Shown here: in pieces, positions 43,717 to 53,286 of the stretch
Layout of the letters: every line of letters starts with the position of its first letter
Numbering within the stretch: the first letter of the stretch is position 1
NCBI RefSeq assembly: GCF_014982805.1
Contig: NZ_JADCKC010000003.1
Location: 620,001-684,000, forward strand
DNA length: 64,000 bases
Origin: Gemmiger gallinarum
GTDB lineage: Bacteria > Bacillota > Clostridia > Oscillospirales > Ruminococcaceae
Direction: 5' to 3'
Program-made: the position numbers and the translations under genes
The notes under the pieces: generated by a model
What the model saw: only the letters and a program-made list of their open reading frames with translations
What the model was told of the DNA's origin: nothing
Databases searched by the model: none

Positions 43717-44514
43717 TTGATTTTTGATTGGAACCGCTGCTGCGCCGTGGCCGAGGTGCGGGAACTTTCCGGGGACAGCGCCGTCACCCTGCCCGGACCC
43801 GGCCTGTGGGCGGGCATCCTGTCCAGCGGGCGGTGCCAGGCAGAAGGTACCGGCGGCTACGACGCAGCAGGTGCCTCGGGGGATCTGCTGCTCTGCGGCG
43901 GCGCCGTCACCCTGTCCCCCATCGAGGACTGCCACCTGCTGGCGGTGCGCCTCACCGGGCTGGCCGCCGATGCTTTCGCCGCCAACCTGGATCGTCCCCG
44001 CTTTGCCGACGGCGCCCTCTGCCCCGGGGCCGCCGAGCTGCTGGCCCGCCTGTGCGACGCCCACCCCGCCGATACCGCCGAGCAGAGCCAGCGGGCCTAC
44101 GCCCTGCTGTGTGAGCTTTCCCACGCCGACGAGGCCATCCGCCGCCTCAGCCCTCTGGTGGCCGAGGCGGTGGCCGCCATCCGGGACAACTACATCGGCC
44201 TGTACGGGGTGGAAGAGCTCAGCCGTCAGCTGGGGGTCTCCAAGTGCCATCTGGTGCGCACCTTCTCGGCGGAGATGGGAGTCTCCCCCGGCAAATACCT
44301 CACCGCCACCCGCATCGAGGCGGCCAAGCTGCTTCTGCTGGAACGGGAGTACAGCCTGGACATGATCGCCGCCCTCTGCGGCTTTTCCAGCGCCAACTAT
44401 CTCTGCCGGGTCTTCAGGCGGGAGACCGGCCAGAGCCCCGCCGCCTGGCGGGATTCCAACGCCCCCGGCCCCTCCGTCCGTCTGCCCAACCGCTCCAACG
44501 AAATCTACCTCTGA
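43717..44514 (+). CDS. AraC family transcriptional regulator
   Basis: About 265 residues. The N-terminal ligand domain is poorly conserved (cupin-like). The C-terminal double helix-turn-helix is clear: YGVEELSRQLGVSKCHLVRTFSAEMGVSPGKYLTATRIEAAKLLLLEREYSLDMIAALCGFSSANYLCRVFRRETGQSPAAWR. An ATG at 43702 contains the GGAGG site in its own second codon, so the TTG at 43717, 8 bases downstream of that site, is the likelier start. A candidate regulator of the divergent sugar ATPase gene. Confidence 0.88.
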   Translation: MIFDWNRCCAVAEVRELSGDSAVTLPGPGLWAGILSSGRCQAEGTGGYDAAGASGDLLLCGGAVTLSPIEDCHLLAVRLTGLAADAFAANLDRPRFADGALCPGAAELLARLCDAHPADTAEQSQRAYALLCELSHADEAIRRLSPLVAEAVAAIRDNYIGLYGVEELSRQLGVSKCHLVRTFSAEMGVSPGKYLTATRIEAAKLLLLEREYSLDMIAALCGFSSANYLCRVFRRETGQSPAAWRDSNAPGPSVRLPNRSNEIYL

Positions 44515-44537
44515 CCCGGACTCTGCCAAAAAAGCAC

Positions 44538-44590
44538 AAGGCGGCCCCGGCACATCCCACTCAGGGATGCACCGGAGCCGCCTTGTTTTG
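44538..44590 (+). terminator. Terminator between the araC-type gene and the second peptide operon
   Basis: AAGGCGGC pairs with GCCGCCTT (44538-44545 and 44577-44584), with inner CCGG and CATCCC/GGGATG stems. TTGTTTTG follows on the plus strand. It may also stop the leftward operon. Confidence 0.8.
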
Positions 44591-44605
44591 CTGTGTTTTT
44601 GCCTG

Positions 44606-44890
44606 TTACCAGAACAGAACCATGAGCAGAATGATGAGACCCAGCCCCACCAGGTAGACACTGCCGATAAGCAGTGCCGCCTTCAGTGCGCCCAGGATGA
44701 CCCAGAATTTCTGTCCTGCGGTCAGCTCCTCCTGTTCCTCCCAGGGGCGGTCCTGGCCGGAAGTTTCCCGGGGGGTATTGTCCTGACCGGGCTGCCGGGG
44801 TTTGCGGGGAAGGAACAGAGAGGGCATCTCCACGCCGCTCATGTCGGCGATGGTTCGTCCATCGTCCTCAAAGGGTTCATGCTTTTTCAT
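44606..44890 (-). CDS. Small single-pass membrane protein at the end of the peptide ABC operon
   Basis: 94 residues: a polar, Pro/Arg/Glu-rich N-terminal half and one or two C-terminal hydrophobic stretches (FWVILGALKAALLIGSVYLVGLGLIILLMVLFW). Its ATG overlaps the preceding oppF stop (ATGA), so it is translationally coupled. No family recognised; possibly a small accessory subunit of the transporter. Confidence 0.7.
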   Translation of the reverse strand: MKKHEPFEDDGRTIADMSGVEMPSLFLPRKPRQPGQDNTPRETSGQDRPWEEQEELTAGQKFWVILGALKAALLIGSVYLVGLGLIILLMVLFW

Positions 44891-45978
44891 TTGTTGTCAT
44901 ACAGATGGCAGACCACATAATGGCCGGGCTCAATCTCACGCTGAACAGGAGCTTCCTCCTTGCAGCGCTGGGTGCAGTACTTGCAGCGGGTATGGAACTT
45001 GCAGCCCTTGGGCGGGTTGGCCGGAGAAGGCAGGGTGCCTTCCAGCGCAATGCGCTCCCGCTTGACGGTGGGATCGGGAATGGGAATGGCCGAGAACAGA
45101 GCCTTGGTGTAGGGATGCAGCGGGTTGCGGAAGATATCCTCCGTCTCGCCGTATTCCACCAGGTTGCCCAGGTACATGACGCCCACCGTATCGGAGATGT
45201 GCTCGACCACGCTCAGGTCGTGGGAGATGAACAGGTAAGTCAGGTTGAACTGCTCCTGCAGATCCTTGAGCAGGTTGATGATCTGGGCCTGAATGGACAC
45301 GTCCAGAGCAGAGACCGGCTCGTCGCAGACGACGAACTCGGGGTTGAGGGCCAGAGCGCGGGCGATGCAGATACGCTGGCGCTGGCCGCCGGAGAACTCG
45401 TGGGGGTAGCGGTCCTTGTGGAAGGGCTGCAGGCCGCACTTGTCCATGATCTGGTCAATATAGTCGTTGAACTCCGCCTTGGGCACCAGCTTGTGCTCGC
45501 GGACGGCCTCGCCGATGATCTCACCCACAGGCAGACGGGGAGACAGGCTGGAGAAGGGGTCCTGGAAGATGATCTGCATCTTGGGACGCAGGGCATGCAT
45601 GGCCTTGGCGTCCAGATCGTAGATCTCCTGGCCGTTGAACAGCACCTGGCCGCCGGTCTTTTCGCCGTTCAGGCGCAGGATGGTGCGGCCGGTGGTGGAC
45701 TTGCCGCAGCCGGACTCGCCCACCAGGCCCATGGTGGAGCCGCGGCGCAGGTTGAAGGTAACGCCGTCCACCGCCTTGACCTGGCCCACCGTGCGGCTGA
45801 CCAGTCCGCCCTTGATGGGGAAGTACTTGCGCAGGTGGTTGACCATCAGGATATACTGCGGGTCATAGGTGACCGGGGTGTAATCCAGATTGCTGCCCTT
45901 CTTGTACATGGAAGCGTAATCCTGGTCGTTGCCCTTCTGGTACTTGGGGGCATTTTCCTTGGTGTTGTTGGTGCTCAT
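44887..45978 (-). CDS. Peptide ABC transporter ATP-binding protein (OppF/DppF type)
   Basis: 363 residues with an N-terminal extension of about 40 residues (MSTNNTKENAPKYQKGND) before the ATPase core. Walker [10 protein letters not shown], signature [19 protein letters not shown], Walker B FVVCDEPVSALD, and the C-terminal CKFHTRCKYCTQRC Cys cluster. Partner of the OppD-type ATPase immediately upstream; the two genes are separated by zero bases. Confidence 0.94.
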   Translation of the reverse strand: MSTNNTKENAPKYQKGNDQDYASMYKKGSNLDYTPVTYDPQYILMVNHLRKYFPIKGGLVSRTVGQVKAVDGVTFNLRRGSTMGLVGESGCGKSTTGRTILRLNGEKTGGQVLFNGQEIYDLDAKAMHALRPKMQIIFQDPFSSLSPRLPVGEIIGEAVREHKLVPKAEFNDYIDQIMDKCGLQPFHKDRYPHEFSGGQRQRICIARALALNPEFVVCDEPVSALDVSIQAQIINLLKDLQEQFNLTYLFISHDLSVVEHISDTVGVMYLGNLVEYGETEDIFRNPLHPYTKALFSAIPIPDPTVKRERIALEGTLPSPANPPKGCKFHTRCKYCTQRCKEEAPVQREIEPGHYVVCHLYDNK

Positions 45979-47124
45979 TTATTCTGCCCCCTTTTTGTCG
46001 TAATAACGGTAGCAGCTGACCTTGTGGGTGGGCGACAGGCTGACTTCGCAGGGATATGCGCCGTCGCAGCCTTCCACGCACATTTCGCAGCGGTCCTTGA
46101 AATAGCAGTAGTTGGGCATGTCGATGGGGTTGGGGACCTTGCCCGGGATGGAGTAGAGCTTGTCCACCTGCTTGCCCACCACAGGCTTGGATGCCATCAG
46201 ACCGATGGTGTAGGGGTGAGCGGGATGGGCAAAGATCTCTTCCACGGTGCCCTTTTCCACCACGCGGCCGGCGTACATGACGACGACGTAGTCCGCCGTC
46301 TCGGCAATGACGCCCAGGTCATGGGTGATGAGCATGATGGAGGAGTTGATGCGGTCCTTCAGGTTGCGCAGCAGGTCCAGGATCTGGGCCTGGATGGTCA
46401 CGTCCAGGGCAGTGGTGGGCTCGTCCGCAATGATGATGCGGGGGTTGCAGGCCAGGGCCATGGCGATCATGACACGCTGGCGCATACCGCCGGAAAGCTC
46501 ATGGGGGTACATGGCGTAGACGCCCTCGCTGTTGGCAATGCCGACGGTCTTGAGCATCTCGATGGTGCGGGCCTTGATCTCATCCTTGGTCTTGCCCTCG
46601 CCCTCGTGCAGGGCGATGACCTCGTCCACCTGCTGGCCGATGCGGAACACCGGGTTCAGGCTGGTCATGGGCTCCTGGAAGATCATGGAGATGTAGTTGC
46701 CGCGCAGCTTCTGCATCTTCTCGGCGGGGATCTTGGCGATGTCGTAGGCCTTGCCGTCACCCAGGTTGAGGCGGATCTCGCCCTCCACCACCTGACCCTG
46801 GGGCCGCTGCAGCAGCTGCATCAGGGACAGGCTGGTGACCGACTTGCCGCAGCCGGACTCACCCACAACACCCACCGTCTTGCCGATGGGCACGTCGAAG
46901 GTGACGCCGTCCACGCTCTTGACGGTACCGGCATCGGTATAGAAATAGGTGTGCAGATTGTCAAACTCCACCGCGTTGTTTTCATTGTGCATCCGGGTGG
47001 TGTACTCCTCCTCGGGCACGTTCTTGCGCTTGCGTTTTTTCTCCAGCTCATTGGTGATGCGGCGGTTTTCCTTGGAAATGCGCCGCGATTCCTTGGCGGA
47101 AAGATATCCTTCGTGTTTTGCCAT
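45979..47124 (-). CDS. Peptide ABC transporter ATP-binding protein (OppD/DppD type)
   Basis: 381 residues. A highly basic, charged N-terminal tail of about 45 residues ([26 protein letters not shown]) precedes the ATPase core with [30 protein letters not shown] and [12 protein letters not shown]. The C-terminal Cys pair sits in [14 protein letters not shown]. Compared with the copy at 1543 it is longer by that tail. Confidence 0.94.
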   Translation of the reverse strand: MAKHEGYLSAKESRRISKENRRITNELEKKRKRKNVPEEEYTTRMHNENNAVEFDNLHTYFYTDAGTVKSVDGVTFDVPIGKTVGVVGESGCGKSVTSLSLMQLLQRPQGQVVEGEIRLNLGDGKAYDIAKIPAEKMQKLRGNYISMIFQEPMTSLNPVFRIGQQVDEVIALHEGEGKTKDEIKARTIEMLKTVGIANSEGVYAMYPHELSGGMRQRVMIAMALACNPRIIIADEPTTALDVTIQAQILDLLRNLKDRINSSIMLITHDLGVIAETADYVVVMYAGRVVEKGTVEEIFAHPAHPYTIGLMASKPVVGKQVDKLYSIPGKVPNPIDMPNYCYFKDRCEMCVEGCDGAYPCEVSLSPTHKVSCYRYYDKKGAE

Positions 47125-47140
47125 GATTCGTGGGCCTCCT

Positions 47141-48691
47141 TTATCGCTTCATTTTGGGGTCAAAGGCATCGCGCAGGCCGTCGCCGACGAAGTTGAAGCC
47201 CAGCACCGTGACCAGCAGGCAGATACCTGCGGGAATCCAGATGAACAGGTAGTTCGTCATGACAAAGGCGTCGTTGACATCGTTGATGATGTTGCCCCAG
47301 GAGGCGAAGGGGAACTTGACGCCCAGGCCCAGGAAGGACAGCGTCGCCTCGGTGATGATGGTGGAGCCCAGGCTCATGGTGCAGGTGACGATGAGCTGAG
47401 GGATGACGTTGGGGATCAGGTGGCGAACAATGCGGTGCCATGCGCTGATGCCGCAGGCCTCGGCAGCGGTCATGAACTCCTGCTCACGCAGGGAGAGGAT
47501 CTGGCCGCGGACCAGACGGGCGATGGAAGGCCAGCTCAGGAAGCCGAGGATGAGCATCAGGTAGAGCATACGCAGCTGCGGGTCCACCTGCAGGGCGTCC
47601 ATGGTAGAGCCCAGGATGATGATGACGGGCATGGACGGGATGCAGTAGAAGACATCCACGATACGCATGATGAGGTTGTCCACCCAGCCGCCGAAGTAGC
47701 CGGCCACACCGCCCAGCAGCACGCCCAGCACACCGGCGATGATAACAACGATGAAGCCGATGACCAGGGACACACGGCCGCCGTACATCAGACGGGTGAG
47801 CATGTCCATGCCGTTGGTATCGGTACCCAGCCAGTGCTCGGCAGAGGGGCTGGAGTAGCGGTCATAGATCTGGGTCTCGGTCATCTGGGTGATCTTCCAG
47901 CTGTCGATGGAGGGATCGTAGGTGATGAAGTATTCCGCCTCGGTACCGTTGGCATCGGTGTAGGTGAACTCCTCCTGGTCGGCCTCGATGGCCTCCACCA
48001 GCTGCTCGCGGAAGTCCTTGGTGATGGCGGTGTTGTTGCCGCTGGAGGCAGACACCACGTAGCGGCCGATATAGCCGATCTCGGTGCCGGCCTGCATGAC
48101 GTTGCCGTCCTCATCGATGGTGTAGTCGGTGCCGTCGGAGGTGAACTCCGTCTCACCGTTGGCATTGGCGCGGATGGCGTCCAGACGCAGCTGGAAACCG
48201 GGGTCCGCACTGCCGTCGGCCACGGTGAAGGTGTCCTTGGCGGCCAGCACCAGCAGGGTGCTGCCCTGATAGACGGTGTAGACCTCGGGGGCCTCCTCCA
48301 CCACGGTATAAGTGACATCCTTGTAGGTGAACTCCTCAGCGCCGTCATTGATGGCGCCGATCAGCTGGGCCTGCAGCAGAGCACCGAACTCCTGGCCGTC
48401 CGCCACGGTATAACGGTAGCTCTTGTTCTCGGTAACACCGGCATAGTCCATTTTCAGGGTAGTGGTGGTGTAGAACTGCTGGTCCTGACCGTAGGGGCTG
48501 ATAAGGCCGCCCACAAAGGAGAAGAGGAACATGATGACCAGCATGGTCAGGCCGACCACGGCCAGACGGTTGCGGAAGAACCGCTTGGCGACCATCGCGC
48601 CGGGAGAAAGGACCTTGACGCGGCGGTCATCGTTCAAAGAATACTGCTGCTCCGGCTCATTGGCGGAGTTTTTCTTGATGGCTTCGCTCAT
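47141..48691 (-). CDS. Peptide ABC transporter permease (OppC type) with large extracytoplasmic insert
   Basis: 516 residues instead of about 300. After helix 1 (about 37-60, LAVVGLTMLVIMFLFSFVGGLI), an Asp/Glu/Thr-rich external region of about 230 residues precedes the normal permease domain (EHWLGTDTNGMDMLTRLMYGGRVSLVIGF; EAA loop IARLVRGQILSLREQEFMTAAEACG). The insert contains repeated short units of the type G-x-D-Y-x-x-D-E-D-G. It could be an extra receptor or docking domain beside the lipoprotein OppA. Confidence 0.92.
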   Translation of the reverse strand: MSEAIKKNSANEPEQQYSLNDDRRVKVLSPGAMVAKRFFRNRLAVVGLTMLVIMFLFSFVGGLISPYGQDQQFYTTTTLKMDYAGVTENKSYRYTVADGQEFGALLQAQLIGAINDGAEEFTYKDVTYTVVEEAPEVYTVYQGSTLLVLAAKDTFTVADGSADPGFQLRLDAIRANANGETEFTSDGTDYTIDEDGNVMQAGTEIGYIGRYVVSASSGNNTAITKDFREQLVEAIEADQEEFTYTDANGTEAEYFITYDPSIDSWKITQMTETQIYDRYSSPSAEHWLGTDTNGMDMLTRLMYGGRVSLVIGFIVVIIAGVLGVLLGGVAGYFGGWVDNLIMRIVDVFYCIPSMPVIIILGSTMDALQVDPQLRMLYLMLILGFLSWPSIARLVRGQILSLREQEFMTAAEACGISAWHRIVRHLIPNVIPQLIVTCTMSLGSTIITEATLSFLGLGVKFPFASWGNIINDVNDAFVMTNYLFIWIPAGICLLVTVLGFNFVGDGLRDAFDPKMKR

Positions 48692-48709
48692 GATTGATTA
48701 CTCCTTTCG

Positions 48710-49696
48710 TCAGGAAATGCGCACGCGGGGATCGACCACGGCGTACAGAATATCGGAAAGGAGGTTGCTCGCCAGGGTCATGATGGCGAGAAACGCCAGA
48801 TAGAACATGGTGAAGGGAATATCACCGGCGATCATCGACTGGTAGGAGTTATAACCGATGCCGGGCAGAGAGAACAGTGTCTCGGTGATCAGTGCACCGG
48901 TGAAGAGTCCGGGCAGCGAGCCGCCCACGATGGTAACCAGGGGGATCAGGGTGTTGCGGAAGGCATGCTTGTAGATGACCACATGCTCCGACAGGCCCTT
49001 GGCCCGGGCGGTGCGGATGTAGTCGGCGTTAAGGACTTCCAGCATGTTGGTACGGGTGTAACGCACCAGCGAGCCTACCGACACAATGACCAGGGTAGCG
49101 ATGGGCAGGACCAGATGGTTGGCCATGTCCAGGAACTTGCCCATGGAGTCCAGCTGAGCGTAATTGCGCCCCACCAGGCCGTACAGGTCAAACCAGCCCA
49201 GCTTGACCGAGAAGAGCAGCTTGAGCAGGGTGGCGAAGAAGAAGGTGGGCAGAGAGATGCCGACCAGAGCAGCGGCGGTGATGGTATAGTCCACCCGGCT
49301 GTTCTGACGGGTAGCGGCCACAATGCCCAGAGGGATGGCAATGACCAGCTCCAGAATGAAGCTGATGCCGCCCATGACGATGGACAGGCCGATGCTGTTC
49401 TTGAACTCGGTGATGACGGGGACGTTCCACTTCCAGCTGTCGCCGAAGTTGCCTGTCAGCGCATCGCCCAGCCAGGTGACATAACCCACGGGAATGCTCT
49501 GATCCAGGCCGTACTGGGCATTGAGCTGGGCAAGCAGTTCCTCATAGGGTTTGGCACCCTGCAGCTGGGAAAGCTGCATGGCCATGGTCTCCACGTAAGA
49601 TGCCGGCAGACTGCGCATCAGCACATAAATGATGAAGGTGACGCAGAACAGGATCAGGATGGAGAGCAGGACACGTTTGATGATGTAATTTCGCAC
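48710..49696 (-). CDS. Peptide ABC transporter permease (OppB type)
   Basis: 328 residues, six helices; KRVLLSILILFCVTFIIYVLMRSLPASYVE at the start and VRYTRTNMLEVLNADYIRTARAKGLSEHVV as the EAA loop. The start codon is GTG, preceded by AGGGAAGGG. First permease gene after the binding-protein gene in the second peptide operon. Confidence 0.94.
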   Translation of the reverse strand: MRNYIIKRVLLSILILFCVTFIIYVLMRSLPASYVETMAMQLSQLQGAKPYEELLAQLNAQYGLDQSIPVGYVTWLGDALTGNFGDSWKWNVPVITEFKNSIGLSIVMGGISFILELVIAIPLGIVAATRQNSRVDYTITAAALVGISLPTFFFATLLKLLFSVKLGWFDLYGLVGRNYAQLDSMGKFLDMANHLVLPIATLVIVSVGSLVRYTRTNMLEVLNADYIRTARAKGLSEHVVIYKHAFRNTLIPLVTIVGGSLPGLFTGALITETLFSLPGIGYNSYQSMIAGDIPFTMFYLAFLAIMTLASNLLSDILYAVVDPRVRIS

Positions 49697-49868
49697 TGGG
49701 GGTTCCCTTCCCTTCCTTGGCGCTGCGAAGGCGCACTTTGGTTTTTTTCAGAGGCTTTGGCCGGGGAGGCCGCAACCACCGCAAAGGGGCAGCCGTGGTT
49801 TTGCCGCGGTTCCCCCTCTGGATTTCCTTGTTTTTGGCGGTTTTTCCGCCCGAATATGGTCATCCCTT

Positions 49869-49996
49869 TTCCCCGGCGACGGCATGCCGCCGCCGGGGCA
49901 ATGGGATAACCACATTCACACGGCGGTGTAGAATGTGGCAAAGGCAGTCATGAAATGACCGCCCCCATGTTTTCCACAAACAAAGGGGCGGTCATC
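49869..49996 (-). repeat. Three successive hairpins between oppA- and oppB-type genes
   Basis: In the 411-base gap 49697-50108: CCCCGGCGAC.../...CCGCCGGGG (about 49869-49897), CCACATTC/GAATGTGG (about 49910-49938), and ATGACCGCCCC/GGGGCGGTCAT (about 49948-49996). Weak T-tracts suggest partial termination and 3' protection, which would make the binding protein more abundant than the permease. No gene or promoter seen in the gap. Confidence 0.6.
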
Positions 49997-50108
49997 TGCC
50001 TTTTACATCGGCTCTAACAGCCCGTTGGGGCAAGGCAGCGTGGGGACACGCGATGCCTGCCATCGGTCACGGGCGTCTTTGCCCAAATTTTTGTATCCTC
50101 TGTGCGGA

Positions 50109-52403
50109 TCAGGCGAGCTCCATGGTCTGGATATCGCTGTACCACTTCCAGTACGGGGTCATATCCGGGGTCAGGGTAGCGGTGTTGATGCGCTCGGAAG
50201 AGAAGATGTTGCACTCGCTGCGCTGATAGACGGGCAACTCAACGCCCCAATCCAGGATGATATTCATGGCCTCCTTGTACATGGCACGGCGGCTCTCGGT
50301 ATCGGTGGTCTGGCGGGCAGCCTCGATCAGGGCATCCAGATCAGAATCGTTGATCTTGTAGTAGTTGGTGGAACCCTGGCTGTGGTACAGCTGGTACATA
50401 TCCGGGTCGGGAGTGGCCTGCCATGCGGCAACCCAGCCCTCGGCAGCGCCGGACTGATAGGAGCTGAACAGCTCAGCGGTGTTGGCGATATCGTTGACGG
50501 TCAGGGTGATGCCGATCTCAGCCAGAGCCTTGGAGGCGTTGGTCAGAACCAGGAAGCTGGGATGGTCGCCCAGGCCGCCGCCGCCGATGTTGACGGTGTA
50601 CTCAAGCTTGGCGCCATCGGGAGCAGCAGTGACCTTGCCGTCGGTGACGGTGTAGCCGGCAGCCTGCAGGTAGCCCAGAGCAGCCTGCTTGGCAGCAGCG
50701 TAACGGTCGTCAGCGGTCATGCCGTCGGTGTAGATGGGGTTGCCGTCCACGTCGACAGAGTATGCAACCTGGTAACCGTCATCGGTGACGGTGGGAGCTG
50801 CCCAGGAAGTGCTGGAGATGGGGTAGTTGATGATGGAAGCGGTGGTGCCGTAGTAAGAGGTGATGCCCTCCTCACGGTAAGCGGAGATGACGGTCATGAT
50901 GGCCTTGCGCAGATCCTTGGAAGCCTCGGATGCGGGGTCATCGCCGACCTTGACGTTCTCGGCGTCCAGAGCAACGTAGCCGTAGCCCAGGAAGTCATGC
51001 AGACGGGTGGTGATGATGGAGCCGTCCAGGCTGTCGTCGCCGCCGTTGATCTGAGCGATCTGCTTCTCAACCTCGAGAGAGTAGTCGGGATCAGCCACGT
51101 CGATGGTGCCGGCCTGAATACCGGTGATCTTATCGGCTTCCTGAGTCTCGATAGCGTTCAGATGAGCGATCTTGGGCTCGCCCAGGTAGTACAGCGGGTT
51201 GGCATCCATGTAAACGGTGCCGTTCTCGTAGCTGTTGAAGGTGTAGGCGCCGCCGCCCAGAGGAGCGGAGGTGACAGAGCGGACATGGCTCAGGTCGCCC
51301 TTGGTGAAGCCGAACATGTTGTTGTCATAGTCGTACAGGCTCTCCTCGCCGTAGTAGTGCAGAGGAGCAACGGGGATCTGCAGCTGGTAGACCATAGAGT
51401 TGGACAGCTCGGTGGTGGTGATGGTCATGCTGTAGTCACCGGTCTTGACGATGCCGCTGACGTTGGGAGCAGACTCACCGGTGGTGACGCCCTCGGTGCC
51501 CATGTTGTAGACATCCTCGGGGATCAGGTCGGACAGAGCGGAACCGGCGGTCTCAGCCTCCATCTGGCTGAAGTTCCAGTTGTAGTTGTTGCCGATGGCC
51601 ATGAAGAAGTCCTTGGCGGTAGCGTCGGCAGCCAGGCCCTCGTAAGCCCAGTTGGCGGCAGCGGTGGCAACGTCGTTGGAGTCGGCAGCCAGGCCGTTGG
51701 CAACACAGTAGTCAACAATCTCCTGAGCGAACTTCACGCCGCCGTCGTTGACAGCAGCCCAGAAAGCGGTCTGCTCGTCCTGAGTCCAGTAGGTGAAGTC
51801 GGTGTTGTCCTCGCCGGCAGCAGCGATCAGAGAGGACTTGGTGGACATACCGCTGCGGTATGCTTCCACACCCTCGATGGGCAGGCTGTACCAGGTGGTA
51901 GCGCCGTCGTAGGTGGGATCCAGGTAGACGTAGATGCTGAAGATCACGTCGTCGATGGTGACGGGCTCGCCGTCGGAGAAGACCAGGTCATCACGCATGG
52001 TGATGTCATAGGTAACGGTGCCGTCGGCGTTCTCAGTCACGACGCAGTCGGCGGGGCCGTAGTAGGTATAGTCGGTGCCGTTGTACTCACGGGTCTCGCC
52101 CTCAATGCCGTTGAGGACCATCTCGCCCATACGGTCGGTCTGGAACAGGGCCAGCTGGTTCAGGTTCATGATGTCGTTGTCCTGAGCAGAAGTGGCGAAG
52201 AAGGGCGAGAACTTGCCCTCCAGGCCGGTCATGGCAACAACCAGGGTGTCGTCGGCGTGGCCTGCGGTCTCGGCAGTTGCGGCTTCGCTGGTAGAGCCGG
52301 TGCTGGTGGACGCATCAGACGAGGTCTTGTTGCATCCGGCCAGGACACCAAGGCACATCGCAGCTGCCGTCAGCAGTGCAAGCACTTGTTTGGCCTTTTT
52401 CAT
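50109..52403 (-). CDS. Peptide ABC transporter substrate-binding lipoprotein
   Basis: 764 residues, well above the about 540 of a typical OppA. Lipobox VLAGC (Cys24), Ser/Thr linker, then an SBP_bac_5 fold ([38 protein letters not shown]; late segment [72 protein letters not shown]). The extra length is largely an insertion near 150-300 ([18 protein letters not shown]...). First gene of the second peptide operon, with a consensus promoter. Codon bias suggests high expression. Confidence 0.93.
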   Translation of the reverse strand: MKKAKQVLALLTAAAMCLGVLAGCNKTSSDASTSTGSTSEAATAETAGHADDTLVVAMTGLEGKFSPFFATSAQDNDIMNLNQLALFQTDRMGEMVLNGIEGETREYNGTDYTYYGPADCVVTENADGTVTYDITMRDDLVFSDGEPVTIDDVIFSIYVYLDPTYDGATTWYSLPIEGVEAYRSGMSTKSSLIAAAGEDNTDFTYWTQDEQTAFWAAVNDGGVKFAQEIVDYCVANGLAADSNDVATAAANWAYEGLAADATAKDFFMAIGNNYNWNFSQMEAETAGSALSDLIPEDVYNMGTEGVTTGESAPNVSGIVKTGDYSMTITTTELSNSMVYQLQIPVAPLHYYGEESLYDYDNNMFGFTKGDLSHVRSVTSAPLGGGAYTFNSYENGTVYMDANPLYYLGEPKIAHLNAIETQEADKITGIQAGTIDVADPDYSLEVEKQIAQINGGDDSLDGSIITTRLHDFLGYGYVALDAENVKVGDDPASEASKDLRKAIMTVISAYREEGITSYYGTTASIINYPISSTSWAAPTVTDDGYQVAYSVDVDGNPIYTDGMTADDRYAAAKQAALGYLQAAGYTVTDGKVTAAPDGAKLEYTVNIGGGGLGDHPSFLVLTNASKALAEIGITLTVNDIANTAELFSSYQSGAAEGWVAAWQATPDPDMYQLYHSQGSTNYYKINDSDLDALIEAARQTTDTESRRAMYKEAMNIILDWGVELPVYQRSECNIFSSERINTATLTPDMTPYWKWYSDIQTMELA

Positions 52404-52449
52404 GTGTTTGTAATACCTCCCTTTTTATCTACCGGCCAGTGGCGGATCA

Positions 52450-52493
52450 TTCCTGCGGAGGGTCCGCAGGAACAGAAAAGGGCATGCCCTTTT
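52450..52493 (-). promoter_or_regulatory. Two perfect hairpins in the 5' leader of the binding-protein gene
   Basis: TTCCTGCGGA/TCCGCAGGAA (52450-52459 and 52463-52472) and the palindrome AAAAGGGCATGCCCTTTT (52476-52493), inside a roughly 145-base leader. They may stabilise the message or act as an attenuator; the second is followed on the minus strand by CTGTTCC only. Confidence 0.6.
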
Positions 52494-52554
52494 CCCTGGC
52501 CCACCATGTTCGATGTTCCCTCATCGCGCACAGTTGTAGCTGGCCGATTCTTTA

Positions 52555-52583
52555 ATTATATAAGCAGGTTTCCCATATGTCAA
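52555..52583 (-). promoter_or_regulatory. Perfect consensus promoter of the second peptide operon
   Basis: Minus strand TTGACA (52578-52583), 17-bp spacer, TATAAT (52555-52560). Confidence 0.93.
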
Positions 52584-52689
52584 TATAACCGCGTCATTTT
52601 CACACCATTTAGCTGGGCTATTTGAAAATTTATACACACAGACAGATTTTGGCGTTCTTTTTACGCGTGCTTTTGTCTTTCTGTGACGG

Positions 52690-53286
52690 TCAGTCGGCAT
52701 TTTTTTCTTCCGGGGCGCTTTCGCCGGCGGACTCTTCCGGATTCCGGCAGGCGGTCTCCTCCAGTTTCTGCCAGTCCATCCGCCCCGTCAGACGGCGCAG
52801 AATGACCTGAGCTGCCAGGGCCGCGGCGCACAGCGCCACAAACACTGCCCGCTGCCAGTTCAGCCCATTGAGCGCCAGATACACCACACCGCCCGCCGCC
52901 GACAGCGCCGAAAAGGCAAGTGTCACCGCACTGCGGACAGGGAGTTTGCGCACGGTCTGCTCCAGCACGTACTCCCGCAGAGGGTCCTCGTTGAAAGACA
53001 GCCGCCCCACCGTGTAGACCACGCTGATGGACGCCACAAAGGCCGCGGCATAGGGGATGATCACATAGAAGCAGCGCCCCAGCCCGGGGCCGTCCATCAT
53101 TCCGGCGGCCAGCAGCGCCGCCAGCGTTCCCAGGGAAAGTCCCCACAGCCCCGCCAGCGCCCTGCTCCGGGGCAGGCTGCCCGCATAGCGGTAGTGACTG
53201 CCCCGGTAGCGGTAGCTGCCGGTGAGATCCCGTTCAAAGTCGTTGAGGTAGGCGCGGCGGCCGCGTTTTTTGGTATCCTTTGCCAT
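52690..53286 (-). CDS. Four-helix membrane protein of unknown function
   Basis: 198 residues: a basic N-terminus (KKRGRRAYLNDFERDLTGSYRYRG), about four hydrophobic segments (47-63, 72-93, 117-137, 145-162) and an acidic C-terminal tail (PEESAGESAPEEKNAD). No family recognised. Its start codon overlaps the pepF stop by one base, so the two are coupled. Confidence 0.75.
   Translation of the reverse strand: MAKDTKKRGRRAYLNDFERDLTGSYRYRGSHYRYAGSLPRSRALAGLWGLSLGTLAALLAAGMMDGPGLGRCFYVIIPYAAAFVASISVVYTVGRLSFNEDPLREYVLEQTVRKLPVRSAVTLAFSALSAAGGVVYLALNGLNWQRAVFVALCAAALAAQVILRRLTGRMDWQKLEETACRNPEESAGESAPEEKNAD

Noticed and set aside
49869-49996. Hairpin cluster considered as a CRISPR array or REP element
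   Set aside because: The three stems differ in sequence and spacing, with no repeated unit. They are better read as operon mRNA processing structures.
50025-52625. Very long open frames opposite real genes (for example plus-strand frames at 50025-52625, 44905-47196 and 5232-6992)
   Set aside because: They mirror well-supported genes on the other strand, have low-complexity His/Gly/Gln-rich or Ala/Gly-rich translations and no ribosome sites. Such frames are a by-product of high GC content.
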